This document shows positions 1 through 11,026 of a stretch of 64,000 nucleotides of DNA, one piece after another (positions within the stretch are counted from its first letter, which is position 1; each line of letters begins with the position of its first letter). Made by a program: the position numbers and the translations under genes. The notes below the pieces were generated by a model. The model was not told where the DNA came from. It made no database searches and saw only the letters and a program-made list of their open reading frames with translations. The stretch is from assembly GCA_024180945.1 (NCBI GenBank), contig JAKSGN010000037.1, forward strand, positions 3,043,501 through 3,107,500, read 5' to 3'. This stretch comes from Macrophomina tecta. Taxonomy: Eukaryota; Ascomycota; Dothideomycetes; Botryosphaeriales; Botryosphaeriaceae.

Positions 1-445
1 AGATTCTATATAACTTAGATACTAAAGCCTATTTTCTAGTATCTAACTTCTATATCGATTAAGAAAATATTATACCGCTAGACTATTATTTCTTAGATTA
101 TATAAGTTATTTAACTTTCTCTCGTTTATTTCTCTTAGCCTAAAGCTAGTTTTCGAAATTTATAATTCTTTTTTTAGGGATATTCTTCCCCTATAAAAGT
201 TTAACCTAGTCAGTATTTTTATAGTCTTACTATATTATATAGGCGTTATTTTTATATAGGCTTTCGCTACTATCTTAACTAGGCCTATATGCGTTATTCT
301 TTCTTAAGGCTATTTTTTCTATATAAGCGCGCTAGTATTACAGCTCTATTATTTTTATAAGTTCTTAGCTTCTATAGTATCTTTTCCCGTATAGGCTTTC
401 TATTTATAGGGTTATAAGGCCCTTGTTTCTCTAGGATTTATAATA
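1..445 (-). repeat. Truncated, RIP-mutated LTR fragment of the Gypsy-B family
   Basis: This stretch is co-linear with the distal part of the LTRs at 33180-33613 and 61650-62092, including the closing segment that reads AGGATTTATAATA. It starts inside the LTR at the window edge, so the proximal part lies outside. The sequence after 445 does not match the internal region of any Gypsy-B copy here. It is therefore a solo or truncated LTR. The strand is that of pol in copies whose LTR has the same orientation. Confidence 0.75.
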
Positions 446-1264
446 GTAATACTTTTTACTAGCTCTTAAATCTCTCCGCTTAGTATTACGCTTTTTTATA
501 TTAAGAGAATAGCTCTTTTATAGTCTTTTTTTTATCTTTTAGTTTCTATTCTTTATAAATAGATAAGTAAGTATAACTGCTATAATAGTAATAAATAAGA
601 CTAGACTAAGAATCGCATCTATAAGTACTTCTAGTATTAGCTTTATAGTATTTCTTATAGAGCTTAACGTAGGCTAAGATAAAGATAAAAAATTAAAGAT
701 TTAAAATTTAAATAATTAGCCCTTTATAGCGCTACTTAAGAATTTATTACTCTAATTATCTAAAGTTATTTAGAAGGCGCGTTTCTTATTATAAAAGAAG
801 AGTAATAAGGTGGGTTAAAGCTATTTTTAATATAAAGATATAGCTAGAATAAAATACTAATAAGCCTAGTTTTAAATATAGTAAGTTATAATTATAGATC
901 TATATTTATATAACTAAAACTTATATAAATTTATACCCCCTATAATAATTAATAAAGAAATGCAATATTTATAAGTAAGTATATATAAGTAATAAAAGCC
1001 TAGCGATAAAATCCGCGCCCTCTATAGTAATATTTTAAATTTAACTTACTATATATATATAGCGCCTAAATAGCTTCTAAACTACTTTAGTCTTATTAGA
1101 ATTCTAGTTCTTATAATTTATATAAGAAAACCTATAAATCTCTACTAGTAAAATAGTCTTTTACCCGAGCTAGCCTTAGGTAATAGCGAAAAAGAATACT
1201 AGTAGTTATATTATTTATATAATAGATACTAGATATAGTTATTAGAATTAATTTTAAAATAATA
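446..1264. other. AT-rich RIP-mutated spacer, no gene recognised
   Basis: The stretch is AT-rich and TpA-rich with almost no CpA or TpG. Stop codons crowd every frame and I recognise no protein motif. It is probably decayed repeat DNA. Confidence 0.6.
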
Positions 1265-1266
1265 TA

Positions 1267-1317
1267 ACGTATCCCACAAGCGAGCGGACCACCTAAGCGA
1301 GCGGACCACCCCATTAA
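1267..1317 (+). repeat. Left terminal inverted repeat of the 1265-2400 element
   Basis: The 51-bp repeat starts ACGTATCCCACAAGCGAGCG. It matches the reverse complement of 2348-2398 with one mismatch. It contains two direct copies of AAGCGAGCGGACCACC, a likely transposase-binding motif. Confidence 0.9.
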
Positions 1318-1414
1318 AGCTTAATCGCTTAAGTACGAATAACTCCACAACGCCTTGGATAATTAACTATCTATAATAGAGAGCCTATTCTATAGTAGTT
1401 TGCGCATCTTTTTA

Positions 1415-2317
1415 ACATGTGCGAGAGTTATGACCAGGCTCACCGCATTGCCCACATCGCCGTCGCTTCGTCGCAGGCCCATCCGATTGCGCACTACCTT
1501 CGCGCGTTTTCGTCGAAATCTACTAGTTAACCGTATTTTCATCGACTAAATCCTGCCTAGCTTGAATTGTTAGTGTCCCCCACTTCTAAATCCGCTTTTT
1601 TTTTTTTTTTTTCCGCTTCTTACGTCTCGTTGCGGCCTCGTTTGCTCTTTGAAGATTCGCGGCTTTCGCCTGCAAAAGAATAGCCGAATGCGCCATTATC
1701 ACCGTAACCTATTTACGATTGCCTAACTAAATAGTCTTTAATCGAGTACGTTACTCCGATACTATAACAACTATTCTAGCTGCGATTATATCTATAAGAA
1801 AGCCGGCTTCGTCGAAGTTATACGTGTCTCCGTCTACGATCCTATACTTCGCGATAGTATTCCGGACGAGCTCGAACTATTGCGCGATAAGCTCTAGGTC
1901 CTCGCATTTCGCTCGCTGGTAGTCGTACTTGCGATTCAGAGGCGTTTTAAGCCCGGGAGTCCGTTTTACAAAGTTAGAGGGCCAGTTCTTACCAACGGTA
2001 TATCCGGCGCGGTCAGTAAGTAGCTTATTTGCCATATCTTTAACAGTACTTAACCGCGGCGGAAATCCTCGCGAATCTAGGTCGAGAATGCGTTGAACAA
2101 TTAAAGATTCCTCGGGATTGGTAAGCTTTCGCGAATTAGGCGTGTAATCGCGTCGTAAATGGGTCCCGTCGCGTCGTCGCTTAAGAGTTATTCGATTAAC
2201 GTAGTACGTTTCCGCAACGCCCCGATTACTCCGAATTCTGCCTTGATCGATAGCTTGCTTTGCTAAGAATAAATAAGATTTATATAAGGGTGATTGCGCG
2301 TGGTTTGGTTGTTGCAT
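1415..2317 (-). pseudogene. pogo/Fot1 transposase, deleted and broken
   Basis: The first 146 codons (2317 to 1877) are open and start MQQPNHAQSP. They carry the helix-turn-helix DNA-binding region, with the family-typical stretches LDLDSRGFPP and VKDMANKLL near residues 80-95. Past the stop, the frame continues into the start of the DDE domain, with YNFDEAGFLI and then a GN.K.VTVI stretch. It then jumps to a basic, Ala-rich C-terminal tail. At 1456-1415 it reads CGQCGEPGHNSRTC, a CCHC zinc knuckle that closes many fungal pogo transposases. The central catalytic part is absent and stops are present, so it cannot make active transposase. Confidence 0.8.
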
Positions 2318-2347
2318 GGTTGATAGAAGCTAAGGTAACGCGTTTTG

Positions 2348-2398
2348 TTAATGGGGTGGTCCGCTCGCTTGGGTGGTCCGCTCGCTTGTGGGATACGT
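2348..2398 (-). repeat. Right terminal inverted repeat of the 1265-2400 element
   Basis: This is the partner of 1267-1317, with a single A/G difference. It has the same doubled AAGCGAGCGGACCACC motif on the opposite strand and is followed by TATA. Confidence 0.9.
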
Positions 2399-2400
2399 TA

Positions 2401-4890
2401 TATAGATATATTCGTACTTTTTTCTATTAATATAATCGAAACTAACCTTAACTAGAAAAGATATTACTTACTTAATAAAGCCTAAATAGCTTAATTCTAA
2501 GCTTATTTAGTAATAATCTAGTAAGTACTCTAATCTTCTAGCTAATAAAGTTATTACTACTATCTTATATAATAATGCTACTCTTAAGCGGCTAGCTAGC
2601 TAGAAATTTCTAGCTAAAGATAAAAACTTAGAGTTTCTATATTATAAATTTAAGCTAGCGCTTAATTTATTATATATAAAAGAACTCTATAGCTATAATA
2701 AGGCTCGTCGACTATTTTATAACTGTTTACGTTATATATATAACTTTCTCTATAATTACTTCGCTTTCTTAGATAATAAATAGAGTTAAAAAAAAGTTAA
2801 ATACGTCTTTAGTATACCTATAACGTAGAAAGATACTAGTATAATTTTAAAAGTTAAAGCCTCTATAAGAGAAGCTAAATTTAGAAAAAAAAATACTAGA
2901 GAGCTTAAATATCTCTTAGTAAGACTAAAGCTATAGCTATTTACTATACTAATTAGTATCGCAGCGGTAATATCTTTATAGTATATAATACTAGTAGCGG
3001 AATAACTAATCTTAATATACTAAAAGTTATTATTAGCCCTAATTCTACTAAAGAACTAAAGCCCATTAAATACGTTAAAAATAATATTATTAGATCTACC
3101 TTAATTAACTTCGCCATAGAGAAAATTATCGAGAATTAACTTTAGCTAATAAAATACCTTCTTAGGGAGGAGATCCTACTAATATAGTAGAGAAAATAGT
3201 TTAAGAAAAGTTCTAAAGATTTAAATACTTACTTAGTAGCTATAGTAATAGCTCTAATAGAGCTTTTAAGCTATTAATAAGAATTTCTAACTTATTTCTA
3301 AGATAGAATTATCTTTAAGCTAAAATCTATAATTCTAAGATTAAAATTAGCTAGTATAATATATTATATTAGGTTATATACTCGCTTCTTACTAATTAAG
3401 CTTACTAGCACTAAATTATAAGATATATTTAACGCGCAAATTACTAAGCTTTTTAAATTAATTAATAAATAGCTTACTAGCTTATAAAGTAAATAATTTA
3501 ATAAGAGTATTATATATTATATCTCTATTACTTATTATCTAGTAGGTACTAATTTATAGTATTAGTTCTTTATTATACTTTTCGGCGGGCTTAGGAGCTC
3601 GCTATATCTCTATAAAAAGATAATAGATCGCTATAAGAAAGCAAGTGATACTAAATTTTTACTTATTTACTATCTGCGAGTTCTTTATATAGAGAATTTA
3701 TATATTATTTTTATTTATACCTATCTTCTCTCTCTTTTAATCTATCTACTAATTAGAAATAGCTAGCTTATTATTTATAATAGCCTTATACTCGACTATA
3801 TCTAGAAATTAAGATCTTTATTAAAATAACTAGTTATTTAAGAATATTTCTATAGAGTATATATATTCTTTTCTACTATACTACTAACTCTAACTTTGCA
3901 TACTTAATTTTTTAAATAAGCTAGGAAATCGTCTACCGTAAGCATTATAATCTAAAGAAATATATTAATATAATAGTTATAAAAGATACGCAGAATAGAT
4001 AAAAATAGATATAAAATAAAATTAAATAACTTATAAAAGAATTTATTCTTTTTTTCTTTTTACTCTCTTTTCTATTCTATCTTCTATATTTTTCTAGCTT
4101 ATTTAAGCATTTTTAATTATTCTATAAAGAGTACCTATCTTTATTAAAGATGATATTAACCGCCTATTTACTATTAAGTTTAATAAAGATAGGGACTAAA
4201 AATTCTTTTTAAGCTATATTATTATATTATATCTCCCCCGTTATAAGCTACCTAATAGTATAGCTAGTAGTATCGATATTTCCATAGGTATATAGTAGGT
4301 AGGTAGCGTTAAAGATATATATATTATATAGTCGCTACTATACAAAGGCGATATAAAGCTAAAGAATAGATACTAGTACTAGTAAAAGCCGCAGTACTAG
4401 CACGCTAGGTTTAATCTAAAAGTTCTTATCAGCTTAGCCAATCTCCGCTTTAAAATTTAGCACGGAGGCGCGCGCCGTAATAGTGATAAAAACTCGATCT
4501 AGATTAAGTTTAGAAAGCGGGAGAACCTACTAGCGGCGGCAGCGAAGTATAAGAAGAATAAGATTATAAAGGCTATAGTATAAAACTCGTTTAAAATAAT
4601 CCCTGTTTAGGATATAGCTTTATAAAAATTATATTTATAATACTAGACTACTTCCTCTTATACCTACCTTATGTATGTATTATAAGTTGCATACACGCCT
4701 ATTAGCAGCAGAGATATCTAAACTATTAGTTTTAGAAAATCGAAATTTTTCTCCGCTAACCTTACTAAATTACCTACTAAATCTTTAGAGAGCGCGTTCT
4801 TATTTCTAACTATATAATCTCGTGTTTCTTTTATATTTATCTTATATTATTATACTATACCCCTAATTAAGTAATCTTCTTAGTGTTATA
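2401..4890. other. Heavily RIP-mutated region, degenerate unrecognised coding traces
   Basis: There is no intact gene. On the plus strand, roughly 2570-3900 can be read in long segments interrupted mainly by TAG/TAA. This suggests a decayed coding sequence or transposon, but no domain is recognisable. From about 3900 to 4890 I see only AT-rich spacer. Confidence 0.45.
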
Positions 4891-7370
4891 ATGGCTCCCG
4901 CTCGTCGCGCGCGCCGTATAAATAATAAAGCTATTATCTAGAAGGCCTTATAGGCTTAGAATAACCGTTAGACGCGTTATAAAACGCGCTATAAGCTCTA
5001 GACTATAAATAACGCCCTTAATAAGGCTTATATTATTTCTTCTAATAGTACCGAAGGTGCCGGAGGTAGTAATCTTACTACTAACGCTACCGTATTTAAT
5101 GCTATAGCCGCCGCTATAAGCGACGAGCCTTTAGCTAATAAATATAATACTTATCTCGACGAGGACGTGCCGCCGCCGCCGCCGTCTACTTCTATTAGTA
5201 AACCTTGTATACCGTTGTCTAACGCCGTAGAGGAGAAAGAGGAGAAGAAGAAGAAGAAGAACTTACCGTTATCGCCGCTACCGCCGCCGCCGCCTAGTCG
5301 GCGCTCTACTAGGGCCCGTACTCCCTCTACTAAGGCTTAAGGTATAGATATTATTACTTACTTACCTGCGAAGCCTTATAAGCCGGCCTCTAAGAAAACT
5401 TCTAAGTCTAGCCGAAAGTAAAAGCAGCCTATAGCCTATACTAAACATACTCGTGCGCGGGCTACGAAGATTACTACTAAAGTAGCTAGGCAGAAGCTAC
5501 TAAAGAGAGCTATAAAAGCGCCCTCTTATCTAGCTCGTATTAAGCGAGTTAAGCCGTCGCCGCCTTAGAAGGGCTTTAGTAGTAGCCCGGTATCTTACTC
5601 CTCACCGCCGCCTACTATAAATGTCGAGTATATAGTTATACTACGCACCGAATGCGCCAAGGCAGTCTAGCTAGTAAAGAAGCGGTTAATAGATACGTTC
5701 ATACTCGGCGAGAGCCATAACTACAGCAAGGTATTAGTCTAGATTAATACTAGGTTAGAGGCTCTCTTATCGAAGGTTTAGCCACGCGTCTTTAAACGCG
5801 TTAAGCTTTACTACGTCGTTAGCTACGAGAGGCTCGCTAAAAAGAGTCGCCCTGCCATGAATATTAACCTCTACGATGACTTTAACAAGGTAGAGGCGTT
5901 TATACGCCGATTTAACGCTAATAGGAAGAAAGGACTCACCCTAGAGGCCGTATATTATATTAAGGTCACTACCGCTGCCGCTAAGGCGTCAATTACGTAG
6001 TCTACAGAGGCGTTACTATTAGATCTAGCCACGGCTCATCTAAGCGGCCAGCTAGATTAAATAAGGGCGTTCATAGAGTCGTTAGTAAGTAAGAGAGGCA
6101 GAGGAGCCTCCTTTACAACGAGCCTTTACCGTATAAGCCTCCCTAATAACGTCACTTTAGAGCTTGTAAGCGGTAATACAGGCGTACTTCTTATAACTAG
6201 TTAGCGCTGCCAAACTGCTAATATAGTAATTATATAAATACCTACTAGCATCCACGCGCTATTAAATTAGCTAATAGACACTATAAGCTTAACAGTACAA
6301 CGCTAACAGCCTAGGGCGAGAAAATTAAACGTGGCGAGGCTAATATTAATAATATTCTACCGGAGGTGATAGAGAGACTCGTTTAGTATAAGGCGAAGAA
6401 GCCTTAATAACAGCAGTAGCCGCTATACTTATAACCACCTCCTTAGTAGCTAGGTGTAACGGCGGCCTCTTCCACTAGGCTTAGGAGTCACCTAGTAGGG
6501 TCAGGTAGCGGTAGGGTTTACCTTGAAGGGCAAGAGAAGGGTAAAGGATTGGAACGATGGGTAGCGGTCACGTGATAGGTTGGTGCGCGGTGCGCGTCAG
6601 GCTTGTTACCTCCAATAAGTCTGTATTGGAATCTTGAGTTGACCACGAAGGTCAAAGTACTATCTAAGGAGTGTGTCTATATACTGTAGGAAATGTGTAG
6701 CAATCTGTGGATAGTGGTGGATAGTTGGCATCCTTGGTTATCCAAGCGTCGTGGAGGATAGTCGTGATCCTTCGTTATCCAGTGGGCCCGGTGGGTCCCA
6801 CGTGACTTGGGCGCTAAGGCCTGTTTTCCGGAACCCGACTTCTGCCCTGATGAGCGGACGACATGTTCGACATTCTCTTGTTCGTCCCTTGTGTCCGAAG
6901 TCGGTTTCCTGGATCTGTGCCCTTTCCCTGTGGGTGTCTTTCCCCTGCGGGAACTCGGTCCTGCTATTCTTCCGGGTAGTCGCTGTGCTGCGCGGGCGTC
7001 GTTCCCGTGCGGGCCTCTGTTGCTGCCTGGCTCGGGGCCGTACGTGCCGCCTTCCCTTGAGGCTGGGTTTCCCGTGCGGGCGTTCCGGCCGTGCGGCTCT
7101 GCTGCCCGTGAGGGTTCTTGGTCCCTGCGGTGCCTTTTCCCGTGCGGGCTTCCTACCCGTGGGGTCATAAAGCCCTTGTCCTCTGGGGTTCGTAACACTA
7201 GGCTACTTTTAAATGGCTTCTTAGCATGGCTTTCCACCTCTACTAGGTGTGTACGGGCCTCCTCTAGCGCCGCTAGCGGAGGTGGAGAGGGAGGCTCCGT
7301 TAATCTTAATTTATCTATAGGAGTCGGCTTCCTAGTAGTTATTACGCTTCTTCTAATGGCTTAGTATATA
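4891..7370 (+). pseudogene. Unrecognised RIP-damaged reading frame, split by a solo LTR
   Basis: A frame starting ATG at 4891 (MAPARRARR) runs to the solo LTR at 6455 and probably resumes at 7198. Interruptions are almost all TAG/TAA that would come from CAG, CAA or TGG by RIP. The predicted chain has a basic N-terminus, a low-complexity stretch of Glu/Lys near 5230-5260, Pro runs (CCG repeats near 5170 and 5282), a Ser/Pro-rich basic middle, and a more globular part around 5600-6200. The frame seems to shift near 6225. After the LTR a Pro-rich end is followed by stops. I recognise no family. It converges on the transposase at 7545-8633, so it could be an accessory frame of the same transposon or an unrelated host gene. 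Confidence 0.45.
6455..7197 (-). repeat. Solo LTR of the Gypsy-B family, not RIP-mutated
   Basis: It starts TGTAACGGCGGCC and ends TTCGTAACA, so it has TG...CA ends. It is flanked by a perfect 5-bp duplication CTAGG (6450-6454 and 7198-7202). It is co-linear with the LTRs at 32842, 34835, 42318 and 61321, but it is GC-rich and keeps its CpA and TpG sites. One internal stretch (about 6685-6780) differs from the AGATCT-rich equivalent in the other copies, which makes it a subfamily. No internal element sequence remains, as expected after LTR-LTR recombination. Long open frames seen here on both strands are a by-product of base composition. Confidence 0.93.
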
Positions 7371-7544
7371 AGGTTCCTTTCAGGGCTTAAATCTCGCACG
7401 TGTTCATAAAGTTTTAGCAGAGGGAGACTAGGATTTAGAGGGATTACGAAAGGATATTATACTTAATTTATAGAGGGAGTGGGAGCTACTAGAGGGACTA
7501 CTACAGCGCCTAAAGCGTAAGGTAAGATATTTTAGTAAGACTAC

Positions 7545-8633
7545 TTATACGTTATCTTCACTAACACTAACGGGCTTATCTACGCCGTAGTAACCGGCCT
7601 TGCGGAAGTAGCTAAGCGCACGAGCCGGTGATATAGCCTCTCTAATAGCATGTCTTAGGAAGGAGCCGAAATTTATATACTCGTTGACGTTGTGGAAGTT
7701 ATAACGCATCTATACCTTAATATCGTGGAAGCTGTGTTCAATGGGATTGAGTTTAGGGTAGTATAGAGGGAGGTATACTATAAGTACCCCAGCGGCTTGA
7801 ATTGCTTGTCGGATCTCCTACTTTTATTAGCAAATATTAATAGAAATACGGAGATTTATAAACGGATAGGTGCTCGGTGGATAGAGGCGTTATCTATAAT
7901 AATAATATGATAACCCGTAGTAAGCTGCGGTAATACCGACTCCTGCAGCTAACGTAGTAGTACTTTAGCGTTAATTATTACCTGCTCGACGAGGACTCCA
8001 TCTATATAGCCGTCTAGCGTATATGCGGGTAGAATACTCTAGCGAGGGCTGCGTTGTATGGAGCCGTTTACTATCGCTTTAATGCCGATTGGACTCCAGC
8101 CGTACGAGTGCCGGCCAGTGCGCTTATCTGCGCCTAATTCATCTAGAAATACCAGCTGTCGAGGGTTAAATGCAAGCATATACCCTCTAAATATAGCCTT
8201 AGTAAAGAGGCAGCGCTCCGTAGCCCGTCTGCGGACGTATATACGGCTCTAGCCTCGTCGCTTAAGGGCCCTCTATATGGTTATAATATGTATGACTACG
8301 CCGCATGTGTGATGAAGAAACTAAGCTATTTCGTCTAGATAAGCCGTTGGATTCGCGTCAAGGAAGTTCAGAAGGACCTAAAAGCGTTAGCTAGGCAGAT
8401 TGGCTATCTAGGCTTAATACGTCTTCTTCGTGCGCTGTAAGAGCTTGCTGCGCAGACCCTCGGTTTTAGAGTGGTGGATACGGCTTACCCCATACTATCA
8501 TGCTCTTCTGAATGCGGGAGACGGTGCGTTTAGTACATTTGGCGGCGGCTGCAATAGCTGATGGCTTCCATGAGGCAAGGAGGCAGTCAAGGACTGTAGC
8601 AATCTGATACTCGGCGAGGCGCGGGGGTGCCAT
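7545..8633 (-). pseudogene. IS630/Tc1-type DDE transposase, lightly damaged
   Basis: The frame starts ATG at 8633 (MAPPRLAEYQIATVLDCLLA) and ends TAA at 7545, 363 codons. A helix-turn-helix occupies the first 45 residues. The DDE_3 core follows: VFLDELGADKRTG with a GWSPIG stretch (first Asp), IIIDNASIHRAPI near 7900-7870 (second Asp), and NPIEHSFHDIK near 7755-7725 (Glu). Several in-frame TAG/TAA codons and one frameshift near 7850 break it. The shift separates the second Asp from the Glu. It converges with the unknown frame ending near 7370. I found no convincing terminal inverted repeats. Confidence 0.82.
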
Positions 8634-8856
8634 GACGAGAAAAAGGCCTGGTGAAGAGGCTCAACACCAAGAAAGACGAGTGTGCGCACGAGCGACGCGT
8701 TGCTGGGCGTGAGAGCGTTAGGAGGACGCGTTCTCGCTTTTTTTTTTTTTTTTTTTGGTGGGTGTTGCACGGAAAATTTCGGAGAAACGGTCTACTGACA
8801 GTTAAGGTGCAAAACCCGGTAGCTGCAAACGTCAGTAACTAATCGGCTCGATTAGT

Positions 8857-9273
8857 AGTTAACTGATCGGGTCTTTGCGCTATACCAGGGCACACGCAAC
8901 CGACGCAGCAACACAACCACTGCCAAAGGCGACTATTTCTCAACGCACGCTTGCTGCTGCTTATGTTTACTCGCCTGTGGGTGAAAATTGAGTGCTGAGA
9001 TCGAATTTTATATTATTTTAGTACTAGTATTTGGTGTGCCAGCCTTCTGCAGCGATTACTGCCTCGCACCTCCGCTACATACTACTTAACACCGAGTTAA
9101 AAAGCGACTGTGGAAGCTGGTCCCATACTTCCTATAATGCTTGTCCTAGCTTCTCCTTTAAATGCTCTATAGATCTAGATAACCCAGTTAGTTCAGGATA
9201 AAGTTCTAAGACCTTGGCTTTCAAATGAAACCAGATGTGTTCAATTGGATTCAAATCCGGACTATAAGCCGGC
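8857..9273 (-). mobile_element. 3' remnant of a Tc1-type element
   Basis: This stretch parallels 14790-15210 of the complete Tc1-type element. It has the end of a transposase frame closing GWHTKY near 9034, an NPIEHIWFHLK segment, and a degraded terminal repeat around 8857-8880. The upstream part of the element is missing. It stops where a pogo-like end begins at 9274. Confidence 0.7.
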
Positions 9274-9330
9274 TAACGTAGTTAGCAAGCGAGTCGGGCT
9301 AGTAAGCCACGGTTAGTCCTGTAACGCTTA
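9274..9330. repeat. pogo-type terminal repeat remnant
   Basis: It reads TAACGTAGTTAGCAAGCGAG. This matches the start of the pogo ends at 14674 and 16137 and resembles 1265. No transposase follows it. It marks the left edge of the gene island. Confidence 0.55.
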
Positions 9331-9555
9331 ATGTTTGACAGAAAGCTATAATAAGACCAGAGATGAGTGCACTTCTACAACGCAACACTGGCTACCCTAG
9401 CCAGCTAAGCCTTCCCACCTACACACCCTTCACGTCGTGTTGCTAGATGCTTTATGTCCCCCGAGTGCCTTTCGCACCTCCTCCCGCGCTGACCATCCGT
9501 TCAGACATCGGTCCATATCCCCAAACGCAAGCTTTCCTTGTGTCAGAGTTAGCAC
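9331..9555. other. Spacer downstream of the monooxygenase gene
   Basis: The sequence has ordinary composition with no sign of RIP, and probably holds the 3' untranslated region of the minus-strand gene. A GTAAGTGCTAAC string overlaps the annotated stop. A final short coding exon from here, with an acceptor near 9500, cannot be excluded. Confidence 0.5.
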
Positions 9556-11026
9556 TTACGTCCAACGGGATTCCGCCTTAAAAAGCCACGACTTACCAAG
9601 AATCTCGAATCGGTTAATGAGCCAGATGGATAGATACATCATGTACTCCATCACCACACCCATTCTCACCTTACTGCTATCCATCCGCTTACCGCGTGCG
9701 ATAATACCGGCGACGCGTGGCTGCCGGATATCATAGAATAGCTTCAACGCTAGAGCGACGGCCTCCTTCTCCTTCTGGGAGTCGAAAGTGTCCTGATTGC
9801 CGTAGCTCTTCTTGAGCGTCTCCGCAAGGAGCAATGAGAGTGTCTGCGCGTCCTCCAGCCCCTGAGACGCGCCCTGCCCCGTCGTCGGCGACATAGCATG
9901 CGCTGCGTCGCCAATTAAGACGATGCCCTTTTCTCCCCATGTGGGCAAATCAGGTAATACCCACGTCGGATATATGGAACTGATTTCGGCCTTAGAGACG
10001 ATGTCTCGGATGATGGGATCCGCCCACTTGTCCAGGCGGTCTTGCAGCTGCGCTTTAATCTCGGCGACATCGAGGGCTGTACTCGAAGGGAGACTGTCGG
10101 TTTGGAATGTCCACCACCACCCAAGGCTGTTGGCCGAGGGTGGACTGGTGCTGTAGTAGCCGAAGAAACCGTTGCCGCCGAAGGTAAAGACCATGGCATT
10201 TTCGTCCGCGACGGACTGGGGGATGGGCGCGTCGAGGAACCCTCCGACGCCTGCTAGACCCCTAGGTTACCAGAAACAGGTCAGTCGTCATCCATCCAAA
10301 AAGGTGTTCGAGAGTAACCGTGTGGCCGATATGGCAACATATCCTCTCCCCTTACATGCATACTTACGTGTACACCGGGGCATACTTTCCGTCTCCGTCC
10401 TCCGCCCCGACAAGCCCCTTCCTTACCACGCTCTTCGTTCCGTCTGCCCCCACCACCAAGTCCGCCTCCTCTTCTCCCTCCCAACCACCGTCGCTCTCCT
10501 CCACAAAGCTCACCACCACCTTCCCCGCCGCATCATCCCTCCTCACTCCAACGACCCTCCGGTACCTCACTACCGCCCCCCCTTCCTTCTCGACCGCACC
10601 CATCAAACAACTCCACAACCCATGCCTAGTACTCGCCACGCACACCTCTTCCGGCTCGCCCCCATCCCCCGTCTTCCGTCGCCCTAGTGTCCACCCTTTT
10701 GCAGCCCTGAAAATAAAGGTATGGCATGCGAACCCCTGCGCGGCAACCGCGTCGCGGATACCCGCATCCAGGTCACGCAGCACACGCATGCCATTAGGCG
10801 CAATGCCCAGGCCACCGCCCACGGTGGTGGTCGAGGCGGGAAGAGACTCGAAGGCGGCTGGTTCGCTGGGGATGGACGGTAGGCTCGCCTTGCTGCGCGG
10901 ATGGTGGCTTTCGCAGATGATTATGGTGTGGGGGTGAGAGGGGGGTGGTGGGGTGGGGAGATGCTTGCGGAGGAAAAGGGCGGTGGATAAGCCGGATATC
11001 CCGGCGCCGACGATGATTATTTTCAT
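9556..11026 (-). CDS. FAD-dependent monooxygenase (PHBH/salicylate hydroxylase-like)
   Basis: Two exons, 11026-10368 and 10261-9556, give 454 residues. The 106-bp intron (10367-10262) has GTAAGT and TAG ends, and joining them restores YTGLAGVGG across the junction. The FAD-binding GxGxxG reads GAGISGL at residues 7-13 and ends in an acidic residue at E39. The DG motif is GADGTKS around 193-199. The GD motif is [19 protein letters not shown] from residue 337, which contacts the flavin ribityl chain. These are the three signatures of class A flavoprotein monooxygenases, which hydroxylate aromatic or polyketide substrates using NAD(P)H and oxygen. Residues 23-65 hold a Pro/Ser-rich insertion. 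It is GC-rich, intact and not RIP-mutated. The substrate is unknown. The end may be extended by one more small exon. Confidence 0.88.

Larger units (their letters stand above)
1265..2400 (-). mobile_element. Internally deleted pogo/Fot1-type DNA transposon
   Basis: The element is about 1.13 kb and is bounded by inverted repeats at 1267-1317 and 2348-2398, with TA on both outer sides as expected for Tc1/mariner-superfamily insertion. Inside, on the minus strand, are the start of a pogo-type transposase and its C-terminal zinc knuckle. Most of the DDE catalytic domain between them is missing. It is a non-autonomous deletion derivative. CpA and TpG are still common here, so it has been hit by RIP far less than the flanking DNA. 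Confidence 0.85.

Noticed and set aside
1132..1314. 60-codon minus-strand frame
   Set aside because: It spans the left TIR of the pogo element and AT-rich spacer.
6677..7364. Overlapping open frames of 139-186 codons on both strands
   Set aside because: They fall in the GC-rich solo LTR, have no domain, and vanish in the other LTR copies. Composition explains them.
8498..8842. Small frames with Lys or Phe runs
   Set aside because: They read through a T-homopolymer (about 8738-8756) and overlap the transposase start.
9437..10937. Several plus-strand frames up to 205 codons
   Set aside because: They are antisense to the monooxygenase exons and intron and have no motif. They arise from its GC-rich codons.
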